From the NCBI GenBank assembly GCA_964611755.1, contig CAZTBB010000004.1:1-64000 (forward strand): DNA of 64,000 nt, read 5' to 3'. Shown here one piece after another: positions 42,024-50,590 of this stretch. Made by a program: the position numbers and the translations under genes. Position 1 is the first letter of the stretch. Each line of letters opens with the position of its first letter. Under the pieces are notes generated by a model that was not told where the DNA came from, did not search any database, and was given only the letters and a program-made list of their open reading frames with translations. Source of the stretch: CAZTBB01 sp964611755. GTDB lineage: Bacteria; Pseudomonadota; Alphaproteobacteria; Micavibrionales; Micavibrionaceae.

Positions 42024-43331
42024 ATGAATGAGCTCTTTCCGGTTGATAATATGTCAGATGACAAAGGCCTTGCGCCTGATCAAATGCCGTTGGCGGAAGC
42101 TCTGCGTCCACAAAGTTTAGATGATATTTTTGGTCAAGATCATTTGGTTGGGGAGCATGGGCTTGTCAGGCGGATGTTGGAGCACGGCGATGTGTCCTCT
42201 TTTATTCTATGGGGGCCACCCGGATGCGGAAAGACAACGCTTGCGCGCATTATCGCTTCCCAATCCGGCTATGCTTTTGAACAAATATCAGCCATTTTTT
42301 CAGGCGTACAAGATTTAAGGCGATGTTTTGAGCAGGCAAAAATCCGCCTGCAAAAGGGGCAGAGAACGGTTTTGTTTGTTGATGAAATCCATCGTTTTAA
42401 TAAATCGCAGCAAGATGCCTTTTTGCCCGTGATGGAGGACGGCACAATAATTCTTATTGGTGCTACAACGGAAAACCCGTCCTTTGAACTCAATGCGGCT
42501 TTGTTATCCAGAGCCGAGGTCTTTGTTTTAAGGCGATTGGATGATCATGCATTAGAGCAGGTCTTGGAGCGCGCTGAAAAATTCACCCAAAAAGATCTGC
42601 CGCTTGCGAGTGATGCGCGTGAGACGCTCAAGGCGCTTGCCGATGGTGATGGGCGTTATTTGCTCTCGCTCGTGGAAAAGGTATTCAAAACCGGCGATAA
42701 AGACCTCTCAAAAGAAGAGTTAGGCGCGCTCATGCAAAAGAGGGCACCACTTTACGATAAAAACGATGAGTCCCATTACAATTTAATCTCGGCATTGCAT
42801 AAATCAGTCAGAGGCAGTGATCCTGACGCAGCTCTGTATTGGTTTGCCCGCATGTTGGAGGGGGGAGAAGACCCTGAATATCTCGCGCGGCGTATAACGC
42901 GCATGGCGATAGAGGATATTGGCCTCTCCGATCCTCATGCATTGCTGTTTTGTAATGCAGCTTGGGATGCTTATTTGAGGCTGGGCTCGCCGGAGGGGGA
43001 GCTGGCACTCGCCAACGCGCTTGTGTACTTGGCGACGGCGCCTAAATCGAATGCTCTATACATGGCGTATAATAAGAGCAGAAAGGCCGCGAAGAGCACA
43101 GGGGCATTGATGCCGCCCAAACACATATTGAATGCTCCGACACAATTGATGAAAAAGGAAGGATATGGTGATGGTTATCAATATGACCATGATGCACCTG
43201 ACGGTTTTTCCGGACAAAATTACTTTCCGGATGAAATGGGGCGTGCAGAATTTTATAAACCGGTAGAGCGTGGTTTTGAGAGGGAAATTCATAAACGCTT
43301 GGAGTATTGGAAAAAACGCAGGCAGCCCTAA
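42024..43331 (+). CDS. rarA: Replication-associated recombination protein A (AAA+ ATPase)
   Basis: RarA (MgsA, eukaryotic WRNIP1) acts at stalled replication forks. The 435-residue protein has LAEALRPQSLDDIFGQDHLVG, Walker A GPPGCGKTTLARIIA, sensor region ISAIFSGVQDLRRCFEQA, Walker B LFVDEIHRFNKSQQDAFLP, sensor 1 LIGATTENPSFELNAALLSR and the C-terminal tetramerisation region with ALYWFARMLEGGEDPEYLARR. All AAA+ residues look intact. A Met ten residues in is an alternative start. It converges with the EamA transporter with a four-base overlap. Confidence 0.95.
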   Translation: MNELFPVDNMSDDKGLAPDQMPLAEALRPQSLDDIFGQDHLVGEHGLVRRMLEHGDVSSFILWGPPGCGKTTLARIIASQSGYAFEQISAIFSGVQDLRRCFEQAKIRLQKGQRTVLFVDEIHRFNKSQQDAFLPVMEDGTIILIGATTENPSFELNAALLSRAEVFVLRRLDDHALEQVLERAEKFTQKDLPLASDARETLKALADGDGRYLLSLVEKVFKTGDKDLSKEELGALMQKRAPLYDKNDESHYNLISALHKSVRGSDPDAALYWFARMLEGGEDPEYLARRITRMAIEDIGLSDPHALLFCNAAWDAYLRLGSPEGELALANALVYLATAPKSNALYMAYNKSRKAAKSTGALMPPKHILNAPTQLMKKEGYGDGYQYDHDAPDGFSGQNYFPDEMGRAEFYKPVERGFEREIHKRLEYWKKRRQP

Positions 43332-44200
43332 ATCTGAGAGCCTTTGCGCTCATGATGGATAAGGTATAGCCCGCTTATAATGATAATAACGGCACCTGTA
43401 ATCATCATCGTATCGGGGTGATCGGCAAAAATAAGATACCCAAACAGCACCCCCCAAATGATTTCTGTATACATAAGTGGTGAGACGGCCGAAGATGGTG
43501 CCATACGAAATGCCAGAGAACAACAAACCATACCGATACAGACCATCGTTGAAGCGAAGAGCAAGATTCCTATATGATCAAGGCGGATCAATTCAAAATT
43601 CTCGATCATAAGAGGGCTGACCAAGACGGCTGTTCCAAATAAGGGATAAAACCCGAGGGCTAAGGGTGATGCCCCTTGAATTGTTCTGCTGGACAGAAAA
43701 AGGCACGCAATAAAGAACGATGCAATCAATGGCAACATCATGTTCATGTCAAAGCTCTCGCTGCCCGGCCTGAAGGCTATTAGAACGCCAGCGAACCCGA
43801 AAAAGATTGCAAACCACCGATGGCCTGTTACTTTTTCACCAAAAAAAGGAATGGCAATTAAGGCTGCGATCAAGGGGTTGGCAAAAATCATGGTATAAAT
43901 ATCGGCCAAAGGAAGGCGTGTAAAAGACGTGACGATTAAAAGGGCAATAATAAAATTGAGAACAATACGCAGGATATGAATTTTTGCATGTTCTTTCACA
44001 AAAAGGCTTTTGAAGCCGCCCAATAATGGGGCGCAGCCCAAAAGCATAAGTCCGGCAATAAAATTTTCTATTCCTATAAGGACAAAAATATCATAATGCT
44101 GTGTCAAATATTTGATGGATGTATCTGCAAAGGCAAAGGCCGTAAAGCCGGTGAAGGCTAAAATCATGGCTTTGGGAATGGTTTGAAGATGTGTCATCAT
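43328..44200 (-). CDS. EamA/DMT-family transporter
   Basis: The 290-residue integral membrane protein has ten predicted helices in the two-fold EamA (DMT) pattern, with AVSPLMYTEIIWGVLFGYLIFADHP in the second repeat and LADIYTMIFANPLIAALIAIPFFGEKV in the first, as in drug/metabolite transporters. Such carriers export amino acids, nucleobases or other metabolites; the substrate cannot be deduced here. It lies between rarA and fluC on the opposite strand. Confidence 0.87.
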   Translation of the reverse strand: MMTHLQTIPKAMILAFTGFTAFAFADTSIKYLTQHYDIFVLIGIENFIAGLMLLGCAPLLGGFKSLFVKEHAKIHILRIVLNFIIALLIVTSFTRLPLADIYTMIFANPLIAALIAIPFFGEKVTGHRWFAIFFGFAGVLIAFRPGSESFDMNMMLPLIASFFIACLFLSSRTIQGASPLALGFYPLFGTAVLVSPLMIENFELIRLDHIGILLFASTMVCIGMVCCSLAFRMAPSSAVSPLMYTEIIWGVLFGYLIFADHPDTMMITGAVIIIISGLYLIHHERKGSQI

Positions 44201-44226
44201 ATTTTTAAATGTTGTAAGGAGAAATC

Positions 44227-44610
44227 ATGATAAACACAATAGCCGCAATCGCAGCAGGAGGAGCCGTAGGCGCTCTGGCTCGCTATGGCGTGCAAAATCT
44301 CTCCGTATTTTTTCTTGGGCATGGTTTTCCCTGGGGGACCATGATCGCTAATATTGCGGGCTCATTCCTGATGGGCATTATGATTGCTTGGTTCGCTCAT
44401 TTTTGGCAGCCGAGTCATAGCTTGAAATTATTCTTGATTACAGGATGTCTGGGTGCGTTTACAACATTCTCAACCTTCTCATTGGATTTTGTAACTCTGA
44501 TAGAGCGCTCAGCATTTTTAAATGCGTTTCTTTATCTCTCAGGGTCAGTCATCCTCTCGATCGGGGCTCTTTTTGCGGGGTTATCTCTTATTCGGTTGTG
44601 GGTGAGTTAA
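44227..44610 (+). CDS. fluC: Fluoride ion channel Fluc/CrcB
   Basis: Fluc forms dual-topology dimers that let fluoride leave the cell. The 127-residue protein has four membrane helices with GGAVGALARYGVQ, PWGTMIANIAGSFLMG and the pore motif GCLGAFTTFSTFSLD. The gap upstream is only 26 bases, so there is no room for a fluoride riboswitch. It starts behind AAGGAG and is followed after three bases by rluC, a pairing commonly seen in alphaproteobacteria. Confidence 0.93.
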   Translation: MINTIAAIAAGGAVGALARYGVQNLSVFFLGHGFPWGTMIANIAGSFLMGIMIAWFAHFWQPSHSLKLFLITGCLGAFTTFSTFSLDFVTLIERSAFLNAFLYLSGSVILSIGALFAGLSLIRLWVS

Positions 44611-44613
44611 ATT

Positions 44614-45603
44614 ATGAGTGATGTTCGCCACATAAAAATTTCTAAAGATGAAGATGGGCAGCGCATGGATCGCTGGCTCAAAAAATACTTGCCGGGCTTG
44701 CCGTTTAGTTATTTACAAAAGCTTATGCGAACCGGCCAGGTCAGATTGGATAGTAAGCGTGTTCAATCTTCAACACGTGTAGCCCATGGGCAGAGTGTCA
44801 GGCTCCCGCCTGTGCCTGATGAGATGCTTTCCAAAAATAAAGACAACGCCCGGTTGAGTGATAAGGATAAACAGTTGATGCAATCACTCGTCATTTTTGA
44901 TGATGGAGATGTGATAGCCATTAACAAACCCTATGGGCTGGCATCGCAAGGCGGAAGCAAAACCAAAAAACACATTGATGGCATGCTGGATGCCCTGACA
45001 AATAAAGATGGCGTTCGCCCAAGGCTTGTGCACCGTCTTGATAAGGACACATCCGGCGTCATGTTGTTGGCACGATCCGCAAAAGTGGCGCAACAACTCG
45101 GCGATATATTCAAACACAAACAAGCCAAGAAAATTTATTGGGCTCTTGTGTCGCCATCTCCTTCTATCCCTGATGGGTCTATCAAGGCACCATTGATTAA
45201 GGCCGGTGGTTCCAATAAAGAAAAAATGGTGGTAGACGAGCAGGAGGGTAAGTTTGCTCTGACGGAATACCGTGTGTTGGAGGATGCCGCCGGGCAGGCC
45301 GCTTTTGTTGCCTTCTGGCCACGCACCGGCCGCACACACCAGATTCGCGTGCATGCCCAGGTGATCGAGAGCCCGATTTTAGGTGATTTCAAATATGGCG
45401 ATCCTGATCATCAAATAGAGGGTGTCAAAATTGAGCGGCGCCTGCACCTTCATGCAAGGCGACTTATTTGTCCTCACCCTGTCAAGAGAAACGCAATCAT
45501 TGATGTCTCGGCGCCCTTGCCGGATGACCTCAAAAAAAGTTGGAAGGCTCTAGGCTTTCATTTTGATCATGCCGATGATCCTTTTGACGATCTGGATGCT
45601 TGA
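44614..45603 (+). CDS. rluC: RluC/RluD-family 23S rRNA pseudouridine synthase
   Basis: The 329-residue protein has an N-terminal S4 RNA-binding domain (MDRWLKKYLPGLPFSYLQKL and GQVRLDSKRV) and the RluA-type catalytic domain with the active Asp in RLVHRLDKDTSGVMLLA, KKIYWALV and the C-terminal FWPRTGRTHQIRVHAQ. It probably modifies positions 955/2504/2580 of 23S rRNA, as RluC does; RluD specificity cannot be excluded. It is co-transcribed with fluC. Confidence 0.92.
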   Translation: MSDVRHIKISKDEDGQRMDRWLKKYLPGLPFSYLQKLMRTGQVRLDSKRVQSSTRVAHGQSVRLPPVPDEMLSKNKDNARLSDKDKQLMQSLVIFDDGDVIAINKPYGLASQGGSKTKKHIDGMLDALTNKDGVRPRLVHRLDKDTSGVMLLARSAKVAQQLGDIFKHKQAKKIYWALVSPSPSIPDGSIKAPLIKAGGSNKEKMVVDEQEGKFALTEYRVLEDAAGQAAFVAFWPRTGRTHQIRVHAQVIESPILGDFKYGDPDHQIEGVKIERRLHLHARRLICPHPVKRNAIIDVSAPLPDDLKKSWKALGFHFDHADDPFDDLDA

Positions 45604-45634
45604 TTGTAAGAATAATCCCTATAGAGTGTGATGT

Positions 45635-47362
45635 ATGATGTTACAGGACAAAGAAAAACAGCCCTCAAAAAGCAGCGCATTCGGATGGCTGCTAAAAATC
45701 TTATTGTTTCTATCGATCTTTTTATTCATCATTTTTAGTGTTATGACCATGCTGGGGGGGAATGGTGATGCTCTTAAAAAGGGGGCAGAAGACTTTTTGC
45801 AGGTAACATTTGGCGGGCCTGCACAAATAACGCAATTTAACGGCCTGACATTTTTCCCGAATATGGGCTTTGATGCGGAAGGGATCGTTGTTCAAAAAAG
45901 CGCGGAAGACGAAACGCCCGTCCTGACAATCCAAAAGGCGCATGTCTCTATTGGCTTTTTTGATGCAATGTTTCAAACGGGTAAGCTCAAGACGCTCAAT
46001 ATTCAAAAGCTGGATGCCAAATCCGGCACGGTATTCGACAAGCGTCTTATTATTGAAAGGCTGGCTATTCTCTCACAAGAGGATGATACATATCGCCTAA
46101 AAGGGAACGGGCAAATCGGTGGTAAATCTTTTAGTCTTGAAATGCCGATGGAGTTATCAGGCGCGGGGTATAAGTTTCCAAAAGAACGTGACGTCAAGGC
46201 CTCTTTAGGGAGTGTTTCCATGCAAGGCGTGTGGAGAGACGGTTTCACAAATGAGCTCAAAGACTTTGTTATCAGGAATGATGAGGGACATGAAGTTAAG
46301 ACAAATTTGGTGTTTTCAGGGCTATTGGCCCTGAATATAAACGGGGAATTGCTTTTGCAAGACCAGCTTGTGATCAATCCTGCTCTGTCAATTAAAGAAA
46401 AGGGTAACGGCGCTTCATCTGTTAAGGGAGCCGTAGTTATACCCAGAATCAATAAAAATCAGTTTAGCTTGATTGGCCAATCCATTGAGATGATTGAAGA
46501 TATATCTTCAAGCTTCTCGGGCAAGAAAAACAATTCAGACCGTATCGATTTGGGTGATGGTGAGATTGATATAAAATTGGAAATTTCAGAGATATTATCA
46601 GAAGAAAAAAGATTAGGTGATGTCGCCGTAAATATTAGTATCAAAGACAGGCAACTTGAAATTAAGCCGCAGGGGCGTGTTATTGGCGGTGCACTTGGTG
46701 GCGGCATTCGCCTGAATACGCAGGCCGATACAGATTCACTGGATGTAGATTTAAGTCTCAAAAACGCATATCTCTCCGAGCTTATGAGCGCATCAGAGAA
46801 AAGAAGCGGCCTGTTGAATATTTCCTTAAACCTAAGTGGAGAGGGGGCCGGGCAATCCGCCTTGAAGTCTGATTTGGATGGCGCACTCAATATCGTTGGC
46901 GGAAAAGGCGAATTTAATGCATCTCTCATTAATTTGTGGGGAGGCGGGGTTGTAAATGCTCTAATTCCATCGTTTGACAAAAAGAAAAGTTCTGAGCTGA
47001 ACTGTGCCATTATTCACGCGGATATTGAGAATGGCATGGCCAGTTTGAAACCGTTTTTTGTGGATACATCGCGTGTTACTTTAAAGGGCACGGGCATGTA
47101 TAACATCGTTGAAAATAATTTAGATGTTAAAATTAAGCCCGAACCAAAAGACGTGTCTTTGGGGGATATTTCTGCCGGGGTGGTTTTAAGCGGTGCTATT
47201 CAATCTCCGAATGCCAGTGTGAGTAAACTGGATTTAGGGAAGAAAATCGGTGGCCTATTATTGGGCGCCGTTAATCCGGCTTTTTATGTCGCCACTTTGG
47301 CTGATATGGGTTTGGGCGATGATCATCCTTGCCATGCCTTTGTTCCGGAAGAGTCAAATTGA
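45635..47362 (+). CDS. AsmA-family inner-membrane protein
   Basis: This 575-residue protein has a single N-terminal membrane anchor (about 17-42, WLLKILLFLSIFLFIIFSV) and a long periplasmic beta-rich region. The N-terminal part resembles AsmA and the C-terminal part has the AsmA-like repeated pattern (GEGAGQSALKSDLDGALNIVGGKGEF, followed by a Val/Asn-rich stretch with conserved Cys-Ala-Ile). AsmA-like proteins are thought to move phospholipids between the membranes. It follows rluC by 31 bases and overlaps the open frame of the next gene, so it may be transcribed with fluC-rluC. Confidence 0.82.
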   Translation: MMLQDKEKQPSKSSAFGWLLKILLFLSIFLFIIFSVMTMLGGNGDALKKGAEDFLQVTFGGPAQITQFNGLTFFPNMGFDAEGIVVQKSAEDETPVLTIQKAHVSIGFFDAMFQTGKLKTLNIQKLDAKSGTVFDKRLIIERLAILSQEDDTYRLKGNGQIGGKSFSLEMPMELSGAGYKFPKERDVKASLGSVSMQGVWRDGFTNELKDFVIRNDEGHEVKTNLVFSGLLALNINGELLLQDQLVINPALSIKEKGNGASSVKGAVVIPRINKNQFSLIGQSIEMIEDISSSFSGKKNNSDRIDLGDGEIDIKLEISEILSEEKRLGDVAVNISIKDRQLEIKPQGRVIGGALGGGIRLNTQADTDSLDVDLSLKNAYLSELMSASEKRSGLLNISLNLSGEGAGQSALKSDLDGALNIVGGKGEFNASLINLWGGGVVNALIPSFDKKKSSELNCAIIHADIENGMASLKPFFVDTSRVTLKGTGMYNIVENNLDVKIKPEPKDVSLGDISAGVVLSGAIQSPNASVSKLDLGKKIGGLLLGAVNPAFYVATLADMGLGDDHPCHAFVPEESN

Positions 47363-47376
47363 GAAAAATAAAGCAA

Positions 47377-48087
47377 ATGAAACGTTTTTATAAAACTGTG
47401 TCTGTTCAAAAGGCTGAAGAGGGATTCGTGGTTCAGCTTGATGGGAAGACAATCAAGACGCCGATGAAAGCAGATATGTGCGTCCCCTCTGAGGGATTGG
47501 CGCATTGCATAATGCAAGAATGGGCAAATCAGGGCGATGAGATTGTTCCTGATACAATGCCCCTGACACAGGTTTTAAACAGCAAGATTGACCGCGTGCA
47601 CAAAAATAGAGCAGAGCTTGAAAAGACGGTTTTGCGGTATTTGGATACCGATCTCATTTGTTATCGCGGCGGAGATGAGGAGGGTATAGAGGAACGTCAA
47701 GAAAGCGCATGGAATCCTTGGGTTGAATGGTTTGGCCAAGCCTTTGGATTCAGCTTGAAAACTACGCCATCCTTGGCGGCTATTCGTCAGGAGGAAGGCG
47801 CACATCAAAGCGTTCAGAATTATGTGACCCATCTGGATGATGATGCATTTACACTTTTGTATTTGATTACAACGGAGCTTGGTTCACTGGTTGTTGCTCT
47901 GGCTTTTATGCAAGAAGCCATAGATACGGATACGATGCTGCAGATTGCTTTTGTTGAAGAGGATTTAAAAGATGAGCTTTATAAGGCCGAAAAATACGGG
48001 CCTGATCCTATGATCGATAAAAAACGCAAAGCCTTAGCGCTTAGTTTACAGGCCTATCGGGTTTACAGAGATAATCTCTCGAAATAA
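47377..48087 (+). CDS. ATP12-family ATP synthase F1 assembly chaperone
   Basis: ATP12 assists assembly of the F1 alpha subunit; it occurs in alphaproteobacteria and mitochondria. The open frame extends back to 47329, but ATG 47377 gives the usual start MKRFYKTVSVQKAEEGF. Then come VQLDGKTIKTPMKADMCVPS, AHCIMQEWANQGDEIVPDTMPLTQ, SKIDRVHKNRAELE and, in the C-terminal half, ITTELGSLVVALAF. The total is 236 residues. It begins 14 bases after the AsmA gene. Confidence 0.93.
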   Translation: MKRFYKTVSVQKAEEGFVVQLDGKTIKTPMKADMCVPSEGLAHCIMQEWANQGDEIVPDTMPLTQVLNSKIDRVHKNRAELEKTVLRYLDTDLICYRGGDEEGIEERQESAWNPWVEWFGQAFGFSLKTTPSLAAIRQEEGAHQSVQNYVTHLDDDAFTLLYLITTELGSLVVALAFMQEAIDTDTMLQIAFVEEDLKDELYKAEKYGPDPMIDKKRKALALSLQAYRVYRDNLSK

Positions 48088-48092
48088 TGTGC

Positions 48093-48644
48093 CTAAAACC
48101 AGCTGGTGACATTTGAGATGCGGTAGCCCTTATTGGCGCGTGACAGCCCGCGGTAGAGGCGAATAAATAAGAAAATGATCACCGGGACGGCACTGATGGC
48201 AAGGGCTAGCGTGAGGACTGTGTGGTTGATAGCCATAAAGTCATTCATACAAGGGGCTATTTGATCAAGAATCTCTTGTGTTGATGGCATGGTCGTCATG
48301 GATGGGTCTACTATAGCAACAAAGTTTTGTGCGCAAATATCAAAGGGTGTGTAGTCGATATTCGGAAGCATATAGGCAGAGCCAAGCGCCGTGAAGACAA
48401 GGGCATAGAATGCGCTAATCCATATTGTGCGAATCATATAATCGCTGTGGTTTTCCATGAGGCTGCCTTCTTCAGCCTTGTTTCTGAGGGCATAGGCAGC
48501 AATTAAAACCCCTGTAAAAAACAGTAGGGCTATTAATCCAAAAATCATCGACGGAACAAAAGTAAGCAGGATCGAGACCGCAAAGGCGGCATAAAGATTG
48601 ATGATATGTTTTTTATCGGGGTGATGAGATTGATCATGTTCCAT
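48093..48644 (-). CDS. Small multi-pass membrane protein
   Basis: The open frame begins at 48743, but its first 33 residues overlap mutL; ATG 48644 gives 183 residues starting MEHDQSHHPDKKHIINLYAA. There are about four hydrophobic segments, including a paired one at the start (ILLTFVPSMIFGLIALLFF), a central one (ISAFYALVFTALGSAYML) and one near the end (LTLALAISAVPVIIFLFI). The soluble loop between them has two cysteines (FDICAQNF and APCMND). The layout recalls DUF4870-type proteins, but the match is weak. It follows mutL by 26 bases. Confidence 0.65.
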   Translation of the reverse strand: MEHDQSHHPDKKHIINLYAAFAVSILLTFVPSMIFGLIALLFFTGVLIAAYALRNKAEEGSLMENHSDYMIRTIWISAFYALVFTALGSAYMLPNIDYTPFDICAQNFVAIVDPSMTTMPSTQEILDQIAPCMNDFMAINHTVLTLALAISAVPVIIFLFIRLYRGLSRANKGYRISNVTSWF

Positions 48645-48670
48645 TAGGTCTTTATCCCTTTTTGCAAGTT

Positions 48671-50512
48671 TTAGCGCCGACCAAAGAGTTTCTCTATGTC
48701 TTTCAAGTCTAGAGAAATATAGGTTGGGCGTCCATGATTGCATTGGCCGGATAGCGGTGTATTTTCCATTTCCCGGAGAAGCGCATTCATTTCATCTGCA
48801 TTCATGCGGCGTCCTGAACGCACCGAGCCGTGGCATGACATGCGGGAGATAACTTCATTTATTTTTTGCTCAAGACTATCGATTGTTTTGTCATCTTGCA
48901 GGCCATCAATGATGTCTTGAATAAGGGCTGGCACATTGATTTTTGGGCCGAGAATGGCTGGAACAGATTGGACAGCAATGGCATTGTTGCCGAAAGGTTC
49001 AATGTCCAAGCCCATTTGGGAGAGTTCATCTTTTATATCCATCAATGTCATGGACTCGTCCGCTGTGAGGTCAATAATTTCGGGGCTCAGAAGGCCTTGT
49101 TTTTCAATGCCGTGATCCTTGAGCTGTGTTTTGAATTTTTCGTAAACCAAACGTTCATGCGCCGCATGCTGATCCACAACCACCATCCCGTCGGCCGTTT
49201 GGGCAATAATATAGTTCTCATGTATTTGCGCGCGCGCGGCACCAAGAGGGTGATGGTTTTCAAATGCTTGGTCTTCATCAAGTTGGGCTGGCTCATAGCG
49301 TGCTGACGGGCTAATGCTGTCTTGCGGCAAAAGCAAGGCATAATTCTCGGCTTCATAGCTGCGCGCAGGGGCTTCTGCCAGATTGCCATAGGATAATGGC
49401 ACTGCAGGGGATTGCCCTCTATGCATGGGCAATGACGGCGCTGCTGTGTTTTGCCAATAACCCTTTGGGCTATTCTGAGCCGTGCGCATCGCCCCCATCA
49501 TAGCGGCAGATGTTGTAGATGATGTGCGAAAACCGCCTTCCATCAGGGCGTTTTTAAGGGCGGTAATAATAAGCCCGCGGATCATGTTCGGGTCTTGGAA
49601 CCTTACTTCTGTCTTTGCCGGGTGGACATTTACATCAACATTTTGCGCGGGCAGTTCCAAAAATAGAGCAACCATAGGATGGCGGCCCCGATGCAGGACA
49701 TCGGCATAAGCCGCCCGTACGCAGCCTGTGATCAGTTTATCTTTTACCGGGCGGCCGTTAACGAACAGATATTGATATTGGGCTGTGCCTCTATCCAATG
49801 TGGGTAGGCCGGCAAAACCATGCAGGCGAATATCATCTCTGCGTGTATCAATATGCATGGAATTTTGCCCGAATTCCTTTCCAAGGATAGAGGATAAGCG
49901 GGCTTGAGGTTCCATCGTTGCAGGAAGATTAAGCGAGTTTTTGTCATTATGCTTCAATGAAAAGCTGATATGTGGGAACGCCATGGCCAGGCGCGTTACC
50001 ACATCCTTGACAGCCAGGAATTCGGCCCGTTCGGATTTCATGAATTTTAGACGCGCGGGCGTCGCATAAAACAAATCCGTAATGTGAATTTTAGTCCCTT
50101 TGGGGTGAGCACTTGGGCCAATATCGGCTTTCTTGCCGCCCTCAATGGTGATCTCCCAGCCATCAACGCCGTCTTCACGGGTTTCAATTTTAAGACGGGA
50201 AATGGCGGCGATAGAGGCCAGAGCCTCGCCCCTGAAGCCCAGATGTTGGATATCAAGCAAATCATTGTCAGGAAGTTTTGAGGTCGCATGGCGGTCAACG
50301 GCGGCGGCCAATTCTTCTGCGCTCATGCCACATCCGTTATCAGAGATGACAATACGGCTTTTGCCGCCATCACGGATATCAATGTCAATTTTCGTAGAGC
50401 CGGCATCAATGGCATTCTCTACAAGCTCTTTGACGGCGGCGGCCGGGCGTTCAATAACTTCGCCGGCAGCAATCTGATTAATCAGAGTTTCTGGTAAATA
50501 ACGTATGCGCAT
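48671..50512 (-). CDS. mutL: DNA mismatch repair protein MutL (endonuclease type)
   Basis: MutL links mismatch recognition by MutS to strand removal. The N-terminal GHKL ATPase has INQIAAGEVIERPAAAVKEL, ENAIDAGSTKID, DNGCGMS and GFRGEALASIAA. The C-terminal domain carries the metal-dependent nicking motif DQHAAHERLVYE, which fits DQHA-x2-E-x4-E, and CHGSVRSG and QCNHGRPTY. This MutL is therefore predicted to cut DNA itself, as expected where MutH is absent. The frame opens at 50521; Met4 (50512) begins MRIRYLPETLINQIAAGEV, the usual start. Confidence 0.95.
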   Translation of the reverse strand: MRIRYLPETLINQIAAGEVIERPAAAVKELVENAIDAGSTKIDIDIRDGGKSRIVISDNGCGMSAEELAAAVDRHATSKLPDNDLLDIQHLGFRGEALASIAAISRLKIETREDGVDGWEITIEGGKKADIGPSAHPKGTKIHITDLFYATPARLKFMKSERAEFLAVKDVVTRLAMAFPHISFSLKHNDKNSLNLPATMEPQARLSSILGKEFGQNSMHIDTRRDDIRLHGFAGLPTLDRGTAQYQYLFVNGRPVKDKLITGCVRAAYADVLHRGRHPMVALFLELPAQNVDVNVHPAKTEVRFQDPNMIRGLIITALKNALMEGGFRTSSTTSAAMMGAMRTAQNSPKGYWQNTAAPSLPMHRGQSPAVPLSYGNLAEAPARSYEAENYALLLPQDSISPSARYEPAQLDEDQAFENHHPLGAARAQIHENYIIAQTADGMVVVDQHAAHERLVYEKFKTQLKDHGIEKQGLLSPEIIDLTADESMTLMDIKDELSQMGLDIEPFGNNAIAVQSVPAILGPKINVPALIQDIIDGLQDDKTIDSLEQKINEVISRMSCHGSVRSGRRMNADEMNALLREMENTPLSGQCNHGRPTYISLDLKDIEKLFGRR

Positions 50513-50590
50513 GATTACCATATTTTAAAATCAAAATAGGGCGCCTGTCAGGTTTTAAGCTGTGTTTGAAGTGATTGGACGTGGATAAAT

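Noticed and set aside
44201..44226. Possible fluoride riboswitch before fluC
   Set aside because: Only 26 bases lie between the divergent EamA gene and fluC, too short for the riboswitch fold.
46459..47010. 183-codon minus-strand open frame inside the AsmA-like gene
   Set aside because: Ser/Pro-rich antisense shadow of the AsmA coding strand.
48645..48743. Upstream extension of the membrane protein at 48093
   Set aside because: These 33 codons overlap the 3' part of mutL and read as unrelated sequence; ATG 48644 is the likelier start.
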